DNA of 64,000 nucleotides, from assembly GCF_028737195.1 (NCBI RefSeq), contig NZ_JAQZAJ010000004.1, positions 248,001 through 312,000 on the forward strand, given 5' to 3'. The stretch's first letter is position 1; every line of letters starts with the position of its first letter. Source of the DNA: Pseudovibrio exalbescens. GTDB taxonomy: Bacteria; Pseudomonadota; Alphaproteobacteria; Rhizobiales; Stappiaceae. The notes below the pieces were generated by a model. The model made no database searches. It was given only the letters and a program-made list of their open reading frames with translations, and had not been told where the DNA came from. A program made the translations under genes and the position numbers. Of this stretch, positions 27,354 to 36,612 are shown one piece after another.

Positions 27354-27812
27354 ATGAAAATTCAAGCTTCTGCCGCAGCTCTCGCTGTTGGCCTCTTCAT
27401 CCTGCCTGCCTCCCACGCGGTTGCTCAGTCCCTTGGTGAAGTCCATATGCATAAATCCCCCTATTGCGGGTGCTGCACAGATTGGGCGGATGCGCTGAGC
27501 GCAGCTGGCTACACTGTAAAAACCACCAGTGTGGAGGACCTCCACCCGATCAAGCAGCAGGCGGGGATACCGAATGACCTGATGAGCTGCCACACGGCAA
27601 CTCTCAACGGGTATGTGCTTGAGGGCCATGTGCCGCTGGAGGCGATCGCCAAGCTGCTCGAAGAAAAGCCCGAGATCCGTGGGCTGTCCGTTCCCGGCAT
27701 GCCACTGGGCTCTCTGGGAATGGGCGAGCCTGATGCTGAAACGCGCTACACCGTTTACGCCTATGGCGGCAAGGCCAAGGTGCCAAAACCGTATTTAGAG
27801 GTCGGTAAGTAA
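27354..27812 (+). CDS. DUF411 metal-binding protein
   Basis: 152-residue exported protein of the DUF411 family, often found with copper-resistance genes. Signal peptide MKIQASAAALAVGLFILPAS; mature motifs HKSPYCGCCTDWADAL, MSCHTATLNGYVLEGHVP and VPGMPLGSLGMG. The Cys, His and Met residues suit Cu(I) binding. Probably co-transcribed with the upstream small Cys/His-rich gene. No copper ATPase or oxidase is nearby, so this is a small stand-alone metal-handling pair. Confidence 0.82.
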   Translation: MKIQASAAALAVGLFILPASHAVAQSLGEVHMHKSPYCGCCTDWADALSAAGYTVKTTSVEDLHPIKQQAGIPNDLMSCHTATLNGYVLEGHVPLEAIAKLLEEKPEIRGLSVPGMPLGSLGMGEPDAETRYTVYAYGGKAKVPKPYLEVGK

Positions 27813-28356
27813 CCTTCCCTGAGTTTGCGTTGAAGATGCGTCGGTTTGAATGAAACCGGCGCATTTTGCGTCAGTTTCTGAAGATGCGGCTCAAGTGTAG
27901 ACACGAGACTGAAAAAGAGGTGTGGGCGGCAACAATCTTGACCACACATGGCCGAGGCTCCCGATGCCGCGCCCCGCCGAGCGGCCCACCGGGGCCGAAC
28001 TCGTCTTTTATGGTGCATGCGGCATGCACTTCATATGCTATTGGTGCCCTTCGCTTTCCCACGTGTTCTTAAGCAATAGTCGTTGACGCCATCTGCAAGA
28101 GGATCGGAAGTGCATAGGAATAATGGCCCCACTGAAGATTGGCAGCTGCCAAGTATGAACTTGGCAGAAAAGGTTAACGCCGTCATTGCAAGGCGTGGGC
28201 GACCCCACACCCGCGTCATCCCGCGCTTGATGCGGGATCCAGTAGAGCCCCTCACCACCTGCCGTGTGTGTTGCTCTGGATACCGGATCGGCGTCTCGCT
28301 TCTCCGGTATGACAGTGGTGGTAGTGGGTGAGTGAAGGAGACCCAAGCGAAAGGGG
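27813..28356. other. Intergenic region with an inverted repeat copy
   Basis: About 540 bases between the DUF411 gene and the convergent oxidoreductase operon. The right part is dispersed repeat copy C; openings in this stretch are repeat-derived and not credible genes. Confidence 0.65.
28212..28325 (-). repeat. Dispersed intergenic repeat, copy C
   Basis: Inverted copy of the element at 4310-4415 and 4600-4717. Reading this strand it has CGTCATCCCGCGCTTGATGC, GGGATCCAGTAGAGCCC, GCTCTGGATACCGGATCGGC and CTTCTCCGGTATGAC, the same blocks in reverse order. Confidence 0.8.
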
Positions 28357-29370
28357 TTAGCTCACCTGCCAGGTTTCGGCCTTGCGCAAGGTGGCACCTA
28401 GGCGTTTCAGCTTTTCCGCACGCGAAAGCGGTGCTTCCGGCAAGCCGTGCCTGGCGCCTTCCACGAACTCCTGCTTTTCATGGCGGTAAAGCACGCCGAT
28501 GACGACCGGCTCACCCTCATTCTCGCCAAGGGCTGCCAAGGCCTGAGCCAGATGAATGTTGGTTTCATCGTGGACCAGAAGGTCCTCTTGTGTGATCCCG
28601 CCTTCAAGCCGCACCACTTCCAGCCCAAAACCGCCCTTTGCCACGCGCAGGCCCTTGTCTTTGTTTACCCCAAAGACCATGGGCTGGCCGTGTTCCACAT
28701 GCAGGGTGTGATCCGGTCCGGTTTTCTTGTCCTTCAAGCCATCAAAGATGCCGTCATTGTAAATGACACAGTTTTGCAGCACCTCCACAAACCCGGTCCC
28801 TTTGAACGCCTTGGCCGCTTCCAGCACCGGCTGCAACACCTTGGCCTGCGTATCGATGCAACGGGCAACGAACTGGCCACCCGCCCCAAGGGCAAACACG
28901 CAAGGGTTCAGGCCCGTTTCGATGGAGCCTGTTGGAGAGCTTGGGCTCTTGGTCCCCTGCCTGGAAGTGGGAGAGAACTGGCCCTTTGTGAGGCCGTAAA
29001 TCTGATTGTTGAACAGCACCACCTGCAGGTCCACATTTCGGCGCAGCACATGCAGCAAATGATTGCCGCCGATAGACAGCCCATCCCCGTCACCGGTCAC
29101 CACCCAGACGTCCAGATCCGGATTGGACAGCTTGGCCCCTGTGGCCAGCGTTGGCGCGCGCCCGTGAATGGAGTGGAAGCCATAGCTTGCCATGTAGTAA
29201 GGCAAGCGAGAGGAACAGCCAATGCCAGAGACCACAAGCGTGTCTTCCAGCGTGGAGCCGCCGTCTGCCAGCGTTTTTTGCAGGGCTTTGAGCACCGCAT
29301 AGTCACCACAGCCCGGGCACCAGCGCACGTCCAGATCAGAAGCGAAGTCTTTTACCGTCAGTTTGGTCAT
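28357..29370 (-). CDS. korB: 2-oxoacid:ferredoxin oxidoreductase, beta subunit
   Basis: 337-residue thiamine-diphosphate subunit. It has the CxxC of RWCPGCGDYAVLKAL and the TPP/Mg motif in GDGDGLSIGGNHLLHVLRR, followed by NNQIYGLTKGQFSPTS, which is typical of the 2-oxoglutarate (Kor) type. It starts one base after the alpha-subunit stop codon, so the two are coupled. With the alpha subunit it would oxidatively decarboxylate 2-oxoglutarate to succinyl-CoA while reducing ferredoxin. No ferredoxin gene is adjacent. The substrate is assigned by family likeness and is the least certain part. Confidence 0.9.
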   Translation of the reverse strand: MTKLTVKDFASDLDVRWCPGCGDYAVLKALQKTLADGGSTLEDTLVVSGIGCSSRLPYYMASYGFHSIHGRAPTLATGAKLSNPDLDVWVVTGDGDGLSIGGNHLLHVLRRNVDLQVVLFNNQIYGLTKGQFSPTSRQGTKSPSSPTGSIETGLNPCVFALGAGGQFVARCIDTQAKVLQPVLEAAKAFKGTGFVEVLQNCVIYNDGIFDGLKDKKTGPDHTLHVEHGQPMVFGVNKDKGLRVAKGGFGLEVVRLEGGITQEDLLVHDETNIHLAQALAALGENEGEPVVIGVLYRHEKQEFVEGARHGLPEAPLSRAEKLKRLGATLRKAETWQVS

Positions 29371-29371
29371 G

Positions 29372-31261
29372 TCAGCCTCCGACCACGTTGTTGATGATCT
29401 CGGTGATTTCGCGCACCAGGAACGGGCGGCCCTTCACGCAGGAAACACTGCGGATCGGGCGGCCCAGCTCGGCCCGCAACAAGGTGGCAAGCTGGCCATT
29501 GTTCATTTCCGGCACCACGATTTCCTCAAAGCCCGCCAACAGCTCTTTCAAGTTGGGGGGCAGCGGCCAGATGTGGCGTAGATGAATGTGCGATACAGAT
29601 TTGCCTTGAAGCACCGCCCGGCGTGTTGCCACACGGATTGGGCCCCAAGAAGAGCCCCAACCCACCAGCGCCAACTTGCCGGAAGGGGCGCCGGATTCGA
29701 CCGTTTGCGGTGGCAGGTCCTTGGCGATGGCCTGCAGCTTGGCTGCGCGAATCTCCGTCATGCGCTGATGGTTGTCGCCGTCATAAGAGATGTTGCCGCG
29801 CCCTTCCTCGCGCTCCAGCCCGCCGATGCGATGCATAAGGCCCGGTGTACCGGGCACGGCCCACGGCCGGGCCAAGGTTTCCGGGTCGTGCTTGAACGGC
29901 TGAAAATCATTCGGATCGGTGGCCTTTGTCACCGGAAACGGCGCGAAATCACCTTCACCAAGATCGGGTAAACGCCAAGGAGCGGCAGCGTTGGCAATGT
30001 AGCCATCAGACAGCACGAAAATTGGCGTCATGTGTTTGGTGGCAATCTTCACCGCTTCCACGGCAACCTCGAAACAGTCGCCAGGGTGTGAGGCCGCAAT
30101 CACCGGAATGGGCGTGTCGCCGTTGCGCCCGAAAACAGACTGAAACAGGTCAGACTGCTCGGTTTTCGTGGGCAACCCGGTGGAAGGGCCGCCGCGCTGA
30201 ACGTTGACCACAACCAGTGGCAGTTCCGTTGCCACAGCAAGGCCGAGCGCTTCCGTTTTAAGGGCAATACCCGGCCCGGAGGAGCCGGTTATGCCCAGAT
30301 GGCCGGCATAGGACGCACCGATGGCCGATCCGATGGCGGCAATTTCGTCCTCTGCCTGAAAGGAGAGCGCCCCCAGCTCTTTCAGCTTGGCGAAGGTGTG
30401 CAGCAGCGGCGAAGCTGGCGTGATGGGATAAGAGCCATAAAACGCCTCAAGGTCCGCAAGCGTAGCGCCAGCATAAAGGCCATAGGCCATGGCCTCATTG
30501 CCATTGATTGTTCGGTATTCGCCCGCACGCAAGGGAGCTGGGGCAATGTGATACTGAGAAATGTCGGCGGGCAGCTCGGCAATTTCCCCATAAAGATGCC
30601 CGGCGCGCAGGGCCAGCAAGTTGGCCTCGGCAATCTCCGGCTTGTTGGCGAACTTTTCCGTCAGCCAGCTCTCAAGGGCGTCAATCTCGCGCTCAAACAA
30701 CCAGTGGATCAGGCCAAGGGTCCACATGTTCTTGCAGCGCTTTGCGTCCTTTGCGCTGACACCGCTCTCTTTAAGCGCCGACGTGGTGAGCTCGGTGATG
30801 TCGATCGGCAGCAGGCGAAAATGACTCAAGGTGCCATCTTCCCGCGGATCACTCTCATAGCCTGCTTTTTCAAGGGCGCGGGCCGAAAAGCTGCCACTGT
30901 CGAAAATGAGCAGGCCGCCCTTTTTCAACTCGCCCATGTATTTTTTCAAGGCCGCCGGGTTGAGCGCCACCAAAGCATCAGACTCATCGCCAAACGTGAG
31001 CACTTCCGTTTCGCCGATGTTCAGGGAATAGGCGGAAACGCCATAAACCGTGCCAGACGGCGCGCGGATATCCGCCGGAAAATCCGGAAATGTCGCAATG
31101 TCGTTGCCGAACCGGGCGGCACTTTCTGCCAGCCGTGTGCCTGTGAGCTGGATGCCATCACCGGAATCTCCAGCGATTCTGATGCGGACAAAATCTACTT
31201 CCGGGGTCTGTGAAACGGGAAGTTCCCGAAGGTTTGGGGCTTCCTGCGCTGTCTCTGGCAT
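29372..31261 (-). CDS. korA: 2-oxoacid:ferredoxin oxidoreductase, gamma-alpha fusion subunit
   Basis: 629-residue subunit with a gamma domain first (about 20-200, starting RIAGDSGDGIQLTG) and the TPP pyrimidine-binding alpha domain after it (NGNEAMAYGLYAGA, YPITPASPLLH, GSSGPGIALKTEAL, QRGGPSTGLPTKTEQSD). The ATG at 31261 has GGAG upstream; the frame also opens at a TTG at 31306 but with no ribosome site. First gene of a two-gene operon with korB. Such two-subunit enzymes are known in aerobic bacteria too. Confidence 0.9.
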   Translation of the reverse strand: MPETAQEAPNLRELPVSQTPEVDFVRIRIAGDSGDGIQLTGTRLAESAARFGNDIATFPDFPADIRAPSGTVYGVSAYSLNIGETEVLTFGDESDALVALNPAALKKYMGELKKGGLLIFDSGSFSARALEKAGYESDPREDGTLSHFRLLPIDITELTTSALKESGVSAKDAKRCKNMWTLGLIHWLFEREIDALESWLTEKFANKPEIAEANLLALRAGHLYGEIAELPADISQYHIAPAPLRAGEYRTINGNEAMAYGLYAGATLADLEAFYGSYPITPASPLLHTFAKLKELGALSFQAEDEIAAIGSAIGASYAGHLGITGSSGPGIALKTEALGLAVATELPLVVVNVQRGGPSTGLPTKTEQSDLFQSVFGRNGDTPIPVIAASHPGDCFEVAVEAVKIATKHMTPIFVLSDGYIANAAAPWRLPDLGEGDFAPFPVTKATDPNDFQPFKHDPETLARPWAVPGTPGLMHRIGGLEREEGRGNISYDGDNHQRMTEIRAAKLQAIAKDLPPQTVESGAPSGKLALVGWGSSWGPIRVATRRAVLQGKSVSHIHLRHIWPLPPNLKELLAGFEEIVVPEMNNGQLATLLRAELGRPIRSVSCVKGRPFLVREITEIINNVVGG

Positions 31262-31756
31262 CTGGCGCTCCGCATGTTTTGTCGTTGTTTTAGCGCGTTC
31301 TAACAAACGCGAGTGTTACCCCTACATTTCTTGGGTGCGCGGCGATAAATCTAGTCGGGTTTCTCCCTACTCACGCGCTTTTGCAGGCGGTTCTCCAGCC
31401 CTGCGCTACCCTTTGCTTTGCGGTAAACTGCCCAAGGGGCTTGCTTTGGTTTTGCAGCTTAGCAGAAAACAATTCTGCCTGTGAGAGCGCGAGAAGCTAC
31501 GCCGTTTCAGGAATGGAAAAGTGTCGGCACAGCCATTTCAACCAGTGTTTTAGGGGGTATGCCCGTAAAGTCACCGAAAAGTTGTTCTTGATATCGACAT
31601 CTTTTATCGCTACATGAGGGGCATCGATTTTTTGGCATTGCTGTTTATATGCCTCGCGCCCAAGTGCGCTAGCTGACGAAGCTATTTTCCAGAATTCGAT
31701 CGGAAAGTGACCCGGTTTGGTCACCGTCAACACGCGCACTATAAAGGATTCGCGAT
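31262..31756. other. Intergenic region with cold-shock gene leader
   Basis: About 495 bases between divergent korA and the cold-shock gene. The right 200 bases probably form the long 5' leader usual for cspA-type mRNAs. Confidence 0.5.
31707..31724 (+). promoter_or_regulatory. Hairpin in the cold-shock gene leader
   Basis: Perfect 6-bp stem GTGACC / GGTCAC with loop CGGTTT, ending 33 bases before the cold-shock ATG. It could be a leader structure that melts or rearranges with temperature, or an operator. Confidence 0.35.
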
Positions 31757-31966
31757 ATGGCAACTGGTACAGTTAAGTGGTTTAATGCCACCAAAGGTTA
31801 CGGCTTCATTCAGCCAGACGAAGGCGGAAACGACGTTTTCGTACACATCTCCGCAGTTGAGCGCGCAGGCATGCGTGAGCTTTCTGACGGTCAGAAGGTT
31901 TCCTACGAAATCGTTCAGGACCGCCGCTCTGGCAAGTCTTCCGCAGGTAACCTGGAAGCTCTCTAA
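31757..31966 (+). CDS. Cold-shock protein, CspA family
   Basis: 69-residue single cold-shock domain. RNP1 (KGYGFIQP) and RNP2 (DVFVHIS) are intact and the length is standard. These proteins bind single-stranded RNA and DNA and keep mRNA unfolded at low temperature. AAAGGA lies 9 bases upstream of ATG. Single gene with a strong terminator at 32009-32036. Confidence 0.95.
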   Translation: MATGTVKWFNATKGYGFIQPDEGGNDVFVHISAVERAGMRELSDGQKVSYEIVQDRRSGKSSAGNLEAL

Positions 31967-32008
31967 GGCTTTCAGCTCTCATCAAGAGAGACTGCACTGA
32001 GTTTGAAG

Positions 32009-32036
32009 AAGGCAGGGCAAACGCTCTGCCTTTTTT
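32009..32036 (+). terminator. Intrinsic terminator of the cold-shock gene
   Basis: Stem GGCAGGG / CTCTGCC with a short loop and six Ts directly after. Confidence 0.85.
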
Positions 32037-32197
32037 GTTATGCTCCAGCAAACGTCTTCAGTAGCAAACGGGAGCATTTTCCGAAGTGCCTCCGCCGGGG
32101 TAGCGAAACCTGGATCTCAAAATTCCATGGAACCTGACGATCCGGCACCGAGGCCGCCTCCACATGGGCGCTTCCACATGGGCGCTTGGCACATGCT

Positions 32198-32959
32198 CTA
32201 GCTGACGACGCCAGCGTAGGCCTTCTTGAAGTCGGCAAGAAACTGGATAAACGGCGCAGGCCCGAAGCTCGCTCGGGAGACGCCCAAGGCGGCCACGTCT
32301 TTGACTGACGTCAGATCGCCAATCATCATGACATTGACAGGCAATGTTGCCGCATCGACAACGCGTGAGATCAACGCTGTCTCCGTCAACCCCGGTATGA
32401 AAAAGCAGTCCGCACCTGCCTCTGCATAGGCGGCTTCGCGTTCCCGCGCTTCTGCCAGACTGCTTTCGTGGGTGGCTGGGTCTGTCCCGAGGAACAGATC
32501 CGTTCTGGCATTCAGAAACAGGGGAACACCTTCGTCAGCGGCCGCCGCTTTGATTGCCTTGATACGTGCAGCCTGTGCTTCTATGGAATGAAGCCCTTCG
32601 CCCTTGACGATTCTGTCTTCGAAATTGATCCCAATGGCCCCGGCGCGGATCATCTTGCGTGCGTTTTGGGCAACCTCGGCAGGTTCGGTCGCATATCCGC
32701 CCTCGAAATCCACGGTCACAGGCACATCAACGGAAGCACAAATTCGCTCGACGATGTTCAAGAAGAAGTCCAATGGCAGGGCCTCTCCATCGCCGTAGCC
32801 ATGGGCTGCGGCCATGGACCAGCTTCCGGTGGCTACGGCAGGGGCACCGGCCTTCGCCAGAGCTTGCGCGCCCCCTGCATCCCAGATGTTGTAAAGCACA
32901 ACCGGGTTGCCCTTTTGGTGCAGGTCCGCGAAGCGAGATGCCTTTTCAGCTTGCGACAT
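32198..32959 (-). CDS. Isocitrate lyase / PEP mutase family enzyme
   Basis: 253-residue TIM-barrel enzyme of the ICL/PEPM superfamily. Signature pieces are NIWDAGGAQALAKAG, VTVDFEGGY, GAIGINFEDRI and LNARTDLFL. In this branch (often labelled oxaloacetate decarboxylase or carboxyvinyl-carboxyphosphonate mutase) the real substrate is rarely known. The start at 32959 has AGGAC upstream. The neighbour upstream, ada, ends 19 bases before this start, so they probably share a transcript. Confidence 0.85.
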   Translation of the reverse strand: MSQAEKASRFADLHQKGNPVVLYNIWDAGGAQALAKAGAPAVATGSWSMAAAHGYGDGEALPLDFFLNIVERICASVDVPVTVDFEGGYATEPAEVAQNARKMIRAGAIGINFEDRIVKGEGLHSIEAQAARIKAIKAAAADEGVPLFLNARTDLFLGTDPATHESSLAEAREREAAYAEAGADCFFIPGLTETALISRVVDAATLPVNVMMIGDLTSVKDVAALGVSRASFGPAPFIQFLADFKKAYAGVVS

Positions 32960-32978
32960 GAGGGGGTCCTTTTGTTTT

Positions 32979-34031
32979 TTATGGCAGATATTGCCGTTCG
33001 ATTTCGAGGAGCTTCTGTTTGCGCCACAGGCCGCCGCCATAGCCAGTCAGCGAGCCATCAGCGCCAACGACACGGTGGCAAGGAATGACCAGAGCGATCT
33101 GATTGGCCCCGTTTGCACGGGCGACCGCGCGAACCGCTGAGGCGCGACCGATGCTTGCGGCGATATCAGAGTAACTGCGAGTTTGCCCCGCTGGGATTTG
33201 CCTGAGCGCATCCCAGACGGCACCGCTGAAATCCGATCCGTGATAGGCGAGCGGGGTTTGAAAGTCTGACGACGAGCCCTCAAAGAAAGCGGCGAGTTCG
33301 GCCTTGATCTGCTCCGACGGGTCTGTTCGTCCGACGCCCAGTCGGCCTTTGACGAAGGTATCAAGCCGCTCCAGCTCTTTCGGCAGTGCCTTGCGATCAA
33401 AAAACTCAAGAAGATGAAGTTGCGATTTGCTGCAAACGGTGATCATGTCGCCAAGCGGTGTCGGGATCCACTCGGCGAACAGCAAAGGGTCCGAGGACAG
33501 GTTGCCCGGTGCCTTTCCCATCAGCTTCAAGAACGCCGCCCGGAACGCACTGGGAGAATCGAAACCTGCATCAAGCTGGCCTTCGATGACCGCGCCGCCT
33601 TCAGCTAGTGTTTCAAACCCTTCTCGAAGCCGCCTCTGACGCGCCATCTCCAGAAACGTCATGCCGAATTGGCGCTTGAAGCTGCGGCGAACCGTGGACA
33701 GATCGAACCCCATCCGCGCGATATCCCCCTCGCGCCAGCGGTAATTGGGGCGCTCGTCCAGCGCGGCCAACAATGCTGCAATCGCAGGGTCCGCCAAAGC
33801 CATAGGCTGCAACGGATGACAGCGTTTGCAGGCGCGATAGCCCGCTTCGATACACTCCCCGACCGTGCCAAAGAATGTGCAGTTTTCCTGCTTTGGCTTG
33901 CGGGCCGGACAAGTCAAACGGCAAAACACACCGGTCGAGGAAACACATACATAAACCCGCCCGTCAAATGCGGCGTTGCGGTCCAAAAGGGACTGATACA
34001 GAGTATCGTGGTCTGGAAGGTCAAATAGCAT
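32979..34031 (-). CDS. ada: Ada: methyltransferase and transcription activator
   Basis: 350-residue bifunctional Ada. N-terminal AdaA zinc domain with cysteines 37, 41, 68 and 71 (GVFCRLTCPARKP and CKRCHP); C37 matches the methyl acceptor for phosphotriesters. An AraC-type helix-turn-helix follows (about 85-170). The C-terminal domain is O6-methylguanine methyltransferase with acceptor C318 in VIPCHRVVG. On DNA methylation damage it methylates itself at C37 and activates its own gene and others. The start codon is at 34031; no ribosome site stands out. Confidence 0.94.
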   Translation of the reverse strand: MLFDLPDHDTLYQSLLDRNAAFDGRVYVCVSSTGVFCRLTCPARKPKQENCTFFGTVGECIEAGYRACKRCHPLQPMALADPAIAALLAALDERPNYRWREGDIARMGFDLSTVRRSFKRQFGMTFLEMARQRRLREGFETLAEGGAVIEGQLDAGFDSPSAFRAAFLKLMGKAPGNLSSDPLLFAEWIPTPLGDMITVCSKSQLHLLEFFDRKALPKELERLDTFVKGRLGVGRTDPSEQIKAELAAFFEGSSSDFQTPLAYHGSDFSGAVWDALRQIPAGQTRSYSDIAASIGRASAVRAVARANGANQIALVIPCHRVVGADGSLTGYGGGLWRKQKLLEIERQYLP

Positions 34032-34557
34032 GCGGCGTTTGTAGCATGCTTAAAGTACGGCACCGCCGAAAATCAGGCATGTATTCATTAAGAGCCTAAA
34101 AACGGAAACTGGCATTCTCCCACTGCGCAGCATCCGCAAAATCGGCCTTGCCAGCGCGAGTTGGCCCGGATAATTGAGGGATACCCGGTCTTGTTAGCAC
34201 AACAGGTCGATGTTGATGCAGCAGAGAGTGCAAACGCCTTTCATAGAGCTCTTCAAAGGCTTCGCGGCGATATCAACTCGCGGCCTTCTTGCGGGATAAG
34301 CGTTCCAACAGAGTGAGATACGAGAAACCCCCGGTGGTCATAGGCCCTTTCGAGAACAGCTTTCACGGTTCAGCGTACCGTTTGCCATGCCCGATCCAAG
34401 AACCTTTAGCGCATGGCGGATGACGATCTACTGATGGCCGTAAAGACGAGGCCCGATGAAACTCTCTCGGAGATTATGAGTCATCTGCATGAGGCATACG
34501 CTTTAGGAGCGTCGATCCCTTCTGCCGATCACCTCCTTGCCCGCAACGCCCGCCCAA

Positions 34558-34590
34558 CACACCATGACCGTCATACCGGAGAAGCGCGGT
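34558..34590 (+). repeat. Dispersed repeat fragment, copy D
   Basis: Contains ACCATGACCGTCATACCGGA and GAAGCG, the left end of the repeat found at 4310, 4600 and 28212. The rest of the unit is missing and a hairpin sequence follows instead. Confidence 0.6.
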
Positions 34591-34601
34591 GCGTCGGCGA
34601 A

Positions 34602-34640
34602 GGGGCTCTTTGCTTTGAGTTCAAAGCACAGAAGAGCCCC
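34602..34640. terminator. Long hairpin downstream of the EamA gene
   Basis: GGGGCTCTT-TGCTTTGA pairs with TCAAAGCA-(CAG)-AAGAGCCCC: 17 base pairs with a 3-base bulge. It lies 26 bases after the end of the minus-strand EamA gene but has no T run, so it may be a repeat-derived palindrome that serves as an mRNA 3' end. Confidence 0.5.
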
Positions 34641-34665
34641 CATCCCTCTGTTCTGGCCCCTGCCC

Positions 34666-35565
34666 TTACTCCGCTGGAGCAAGGCGGCGGCGGGAGAACA
34701 GCCCCTGTGGCGAGAACATGACCACATTGCCGAGCAAAGCCAGACACAAGCCCAGACCGTTGATCCAGCTCCAGGTGTAGCCCTCGAACACGGTGGACAG
34801 CGCCAGCGCGATGATGGGAAACAGCACGGTCGCATAGGCGGCCTTGGCAGAACCGAGACGCGCAACCATCATCAGATAGGTCGTAAAGCCAACAACCGAT
34901 CCGAAAACCGCCAGATAGATCAGCGCCCCCAAGTAAGTGATCGTGGGCGGCGTGACAATCTCCGTGCCGCTGATCCAGATGAGCGCCAGCAACACCGCCG
35001 CGCCATAGGGCATGCCCCAGGCGTTGGCCTGCACAGGCGTCAGGCCTGTGGAAGAGTTGCGCCGTGACACCATGTTGCCGAGGGAAAACAAAAGTGTTCC
35101 GGCAAGGGCGCAGGCAATGCCGATGAGGGTATCGGTGCTGGCAGAAATCGTCAGTTCCTGCGCAAACAGCAGCGTTAAGCCGAGCACGCCCAAACTGCCA
35201 GCAAAAACGGTCTTGCCGGTTATGCGGTCGCCAAAAAACAGGCGGGCATTGAGCGCGTTGAAAACCGTGGCGAACGAAAATACAACGGAGATGACACCGG
35301 ATGGTACATGTTCTGCCGCCATGTAGAACATGATGAAATTGAAGGAAAACAGGCACAGGGCCTGCATTAAGATCCAGGGTTGCTCGCTGCGTTGAGGCAG
35401 TTTCAAACGCCCCATGAGGACAAGGCCAATCAGGAACACAAGTCCGGCAAGGGCAAAACGATAAAACACAGAAACGAGGACCGGGACCGGCCCGACCTGC
35501 AGGGAAATGGCAATCCAGGTGGAACCCCAGATCAGCACCGTGACAGCGAATAACAGCGCGTTCAT
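34666..35565 (-). CDS. EamA/DMT-family transporter
   Basis: 299-residue inner-membrane carrier with ten predicted helices, starting MNALLFAVTVLIWGSTW (the WGSTW motif is typical of this RhaT/EamA branch). Start at 35565 has TTGGAG upstream. An AraC-type regulator is divergent across 167 bases, a layout that suggests the regulator controls this gene. Substrate unknown; many such carriers export amino acids. Confidence 0.87.
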   Translation of the reverse strand: MNALLFAVTVLIWGSTWIAISLQVGPVPVLVSVFYRFALAGLVFLIGLVLMGRLKLPQRSEQPWILMQALCLFSFNFIMFYMAAEHVPSGVISVVFSFATVFNALNARLFFGDRITGKTVFAGSLGVLGLTLLFAQELTISASTDTLIGIACALAGTLLFSLGNMVSRRNSSTGLTPVQANAWGMPYGAAVLLALIWISGTEIVTPPTITYLGALIYLAVFGSVVGFTTYLMMVARLGSAKAAYATVLFPIIALALSTVFEGYTWSWINGLGLCLALLGNVVMFSPQGLFSRRRLAPAE

Positions 35566-35732
35566 GCTTACTCCAATAAATGACTGCTTCCACATAGCCA
35601 CATCCAGTGCAGCAGTTTTGCATGATCTTGCGGTATTCGACCAAAGCGTGTGCACATGTCGGTTTGCGCTGCGATGGCGGTGCTCTATAGTTTTTTTGCC
35701 CAGTCATGAAGAAAGCATCTTGAAGTCCAGCC

Positions 35733-36590
35733 ATGCGCGCCCCTCAGCCCGTCTCCCGTTTCTTGTCCAGCTCGCCGTGCGCCCGCCTTGTGGGTGCGAT
35801 GGACCTGGGTGCTGACCGTTCAACGGCGATTTGGCGCAATCAGGACGACCATATGCTCTACACGGCACCGAAGGGGCACACGTTCAGCTTCTACCTGCAA
35901 AACGGAACGGGCACGCGCCGCGTTGACAGCGTGTCGGCGCGCGGTTGGGAAGGTGCTGTTGTGGTGCTGCCGGAGGGCTGCACTTCTGAATGGGAGATCA
36001 CGACACCGTTCGAGTTCATTCATCTTTACCTGAGCGATGAGGAACTCCGCCGCCTCTACTTCGAGACGTTCGACAAGGACGCGCGGCTCATGAATTTGAC
36101 GGACCTGACCTATTTCGAAACCCCAGCGCTGTCGCAGGGTTTTCGGGCTCTGCACCTGGCCTCTGTGCATGGGGCGGCAGGCCACGCGGATGAGGCGATC
36201 AGCGAAATCGTGCACGCTTTGTTTTCCGACGGGCGAGCGCTGAGCGAACACAAAAAACAGCTCAGTGGCGGTTTGTCGCCGCGCAAGCTCTCTCTGCTGC
36301 GGGAGTTCATGGACGCGCATCTGGGCCGGCCCGTAACCTTGCGCGAGCTGGCGGCAGAGGTGGACATGAGCGAGTTCCATACCCAGCGCAGCTTTCGGGC
36401 CTCAACCGGCGTGTCTCCGGCAGGCTGGATGGTGCGCCGTCGGATTGAACGGGCCAAAGAGATGCTGCGCGCAGGTGAACCCATGGCGCAAATCAGCGAA
36501 GCCTGCGGCTTTGCCAATCAGAGCCATTTTTCCCGCAGTTTCAAGCGGGCGACGGGGGCGAGCCCCAAGGATTTTCTAAGGTGTCTTTGA
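35733..36590 (+). CDS. AraC-family transcription regulator
   Basis: 285 residues: an N-terminal ligand or cupin-like part to about 170 and a C-terminal double helix-turn-helix (LRELAAEVDMSEFHTQRSF, then AQISEACGFANQSHFSRSF). Divergent from the EamA transporter, which is its probable target. The end of the gene is 22 bases from the convergent TM2 pair. Confidence 0.9.
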   Translation: MRAPQPVSRFLSSSPCARLVGAMDLGADRSTAIWRNQDDHMLYTAPKGHTFSFYLQNGTGTRRVDSVSARGWEGAVVVLPEGCTSEWEITTPFEFIHLYLSDEELRRLYFETFDKDARLMNLTDLTYFETPALSQGFRALHLASVHGAAGHADEAISEIVHALFSDGRALSEHKKQLSGGLSPRKLSLLREFMDAHLGRPVTLRELAAEVDMSEFHTQRSFRASTGVSPAGWMVRRRIERAKEMLRAGEPMAQISEACGFANQSHFSRSFKRATGASPKDFLRCL

Positions 36591-36612
36591 GGAAGCCGCT
36601 AGGAGAGAACTC

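Larger units (their letters stand above)
34032..34665. other. Intergenic region, mostly unassigned
   Basis: About 630 bases between ada and the EamA gene. The left 500 bases show no gene or clear signal beyond the ada promoter. The right end has a fragment of the dispersed repeat and a long hairpin. Confidence 0.55.

Noticed and set aside
28031-28346. Overlapping open frames of 75 to 102 codons on both strands
   Set aside because: They are translations of the dispersed repeat copy C and show no protein likeness.
34413-34721. Plus-strand frame of 102 codons between ada and the EamA gene
   Set aside because: It runs into the repeat fragment and then into the antisense of the EamA gene; no ribosome site or domain.
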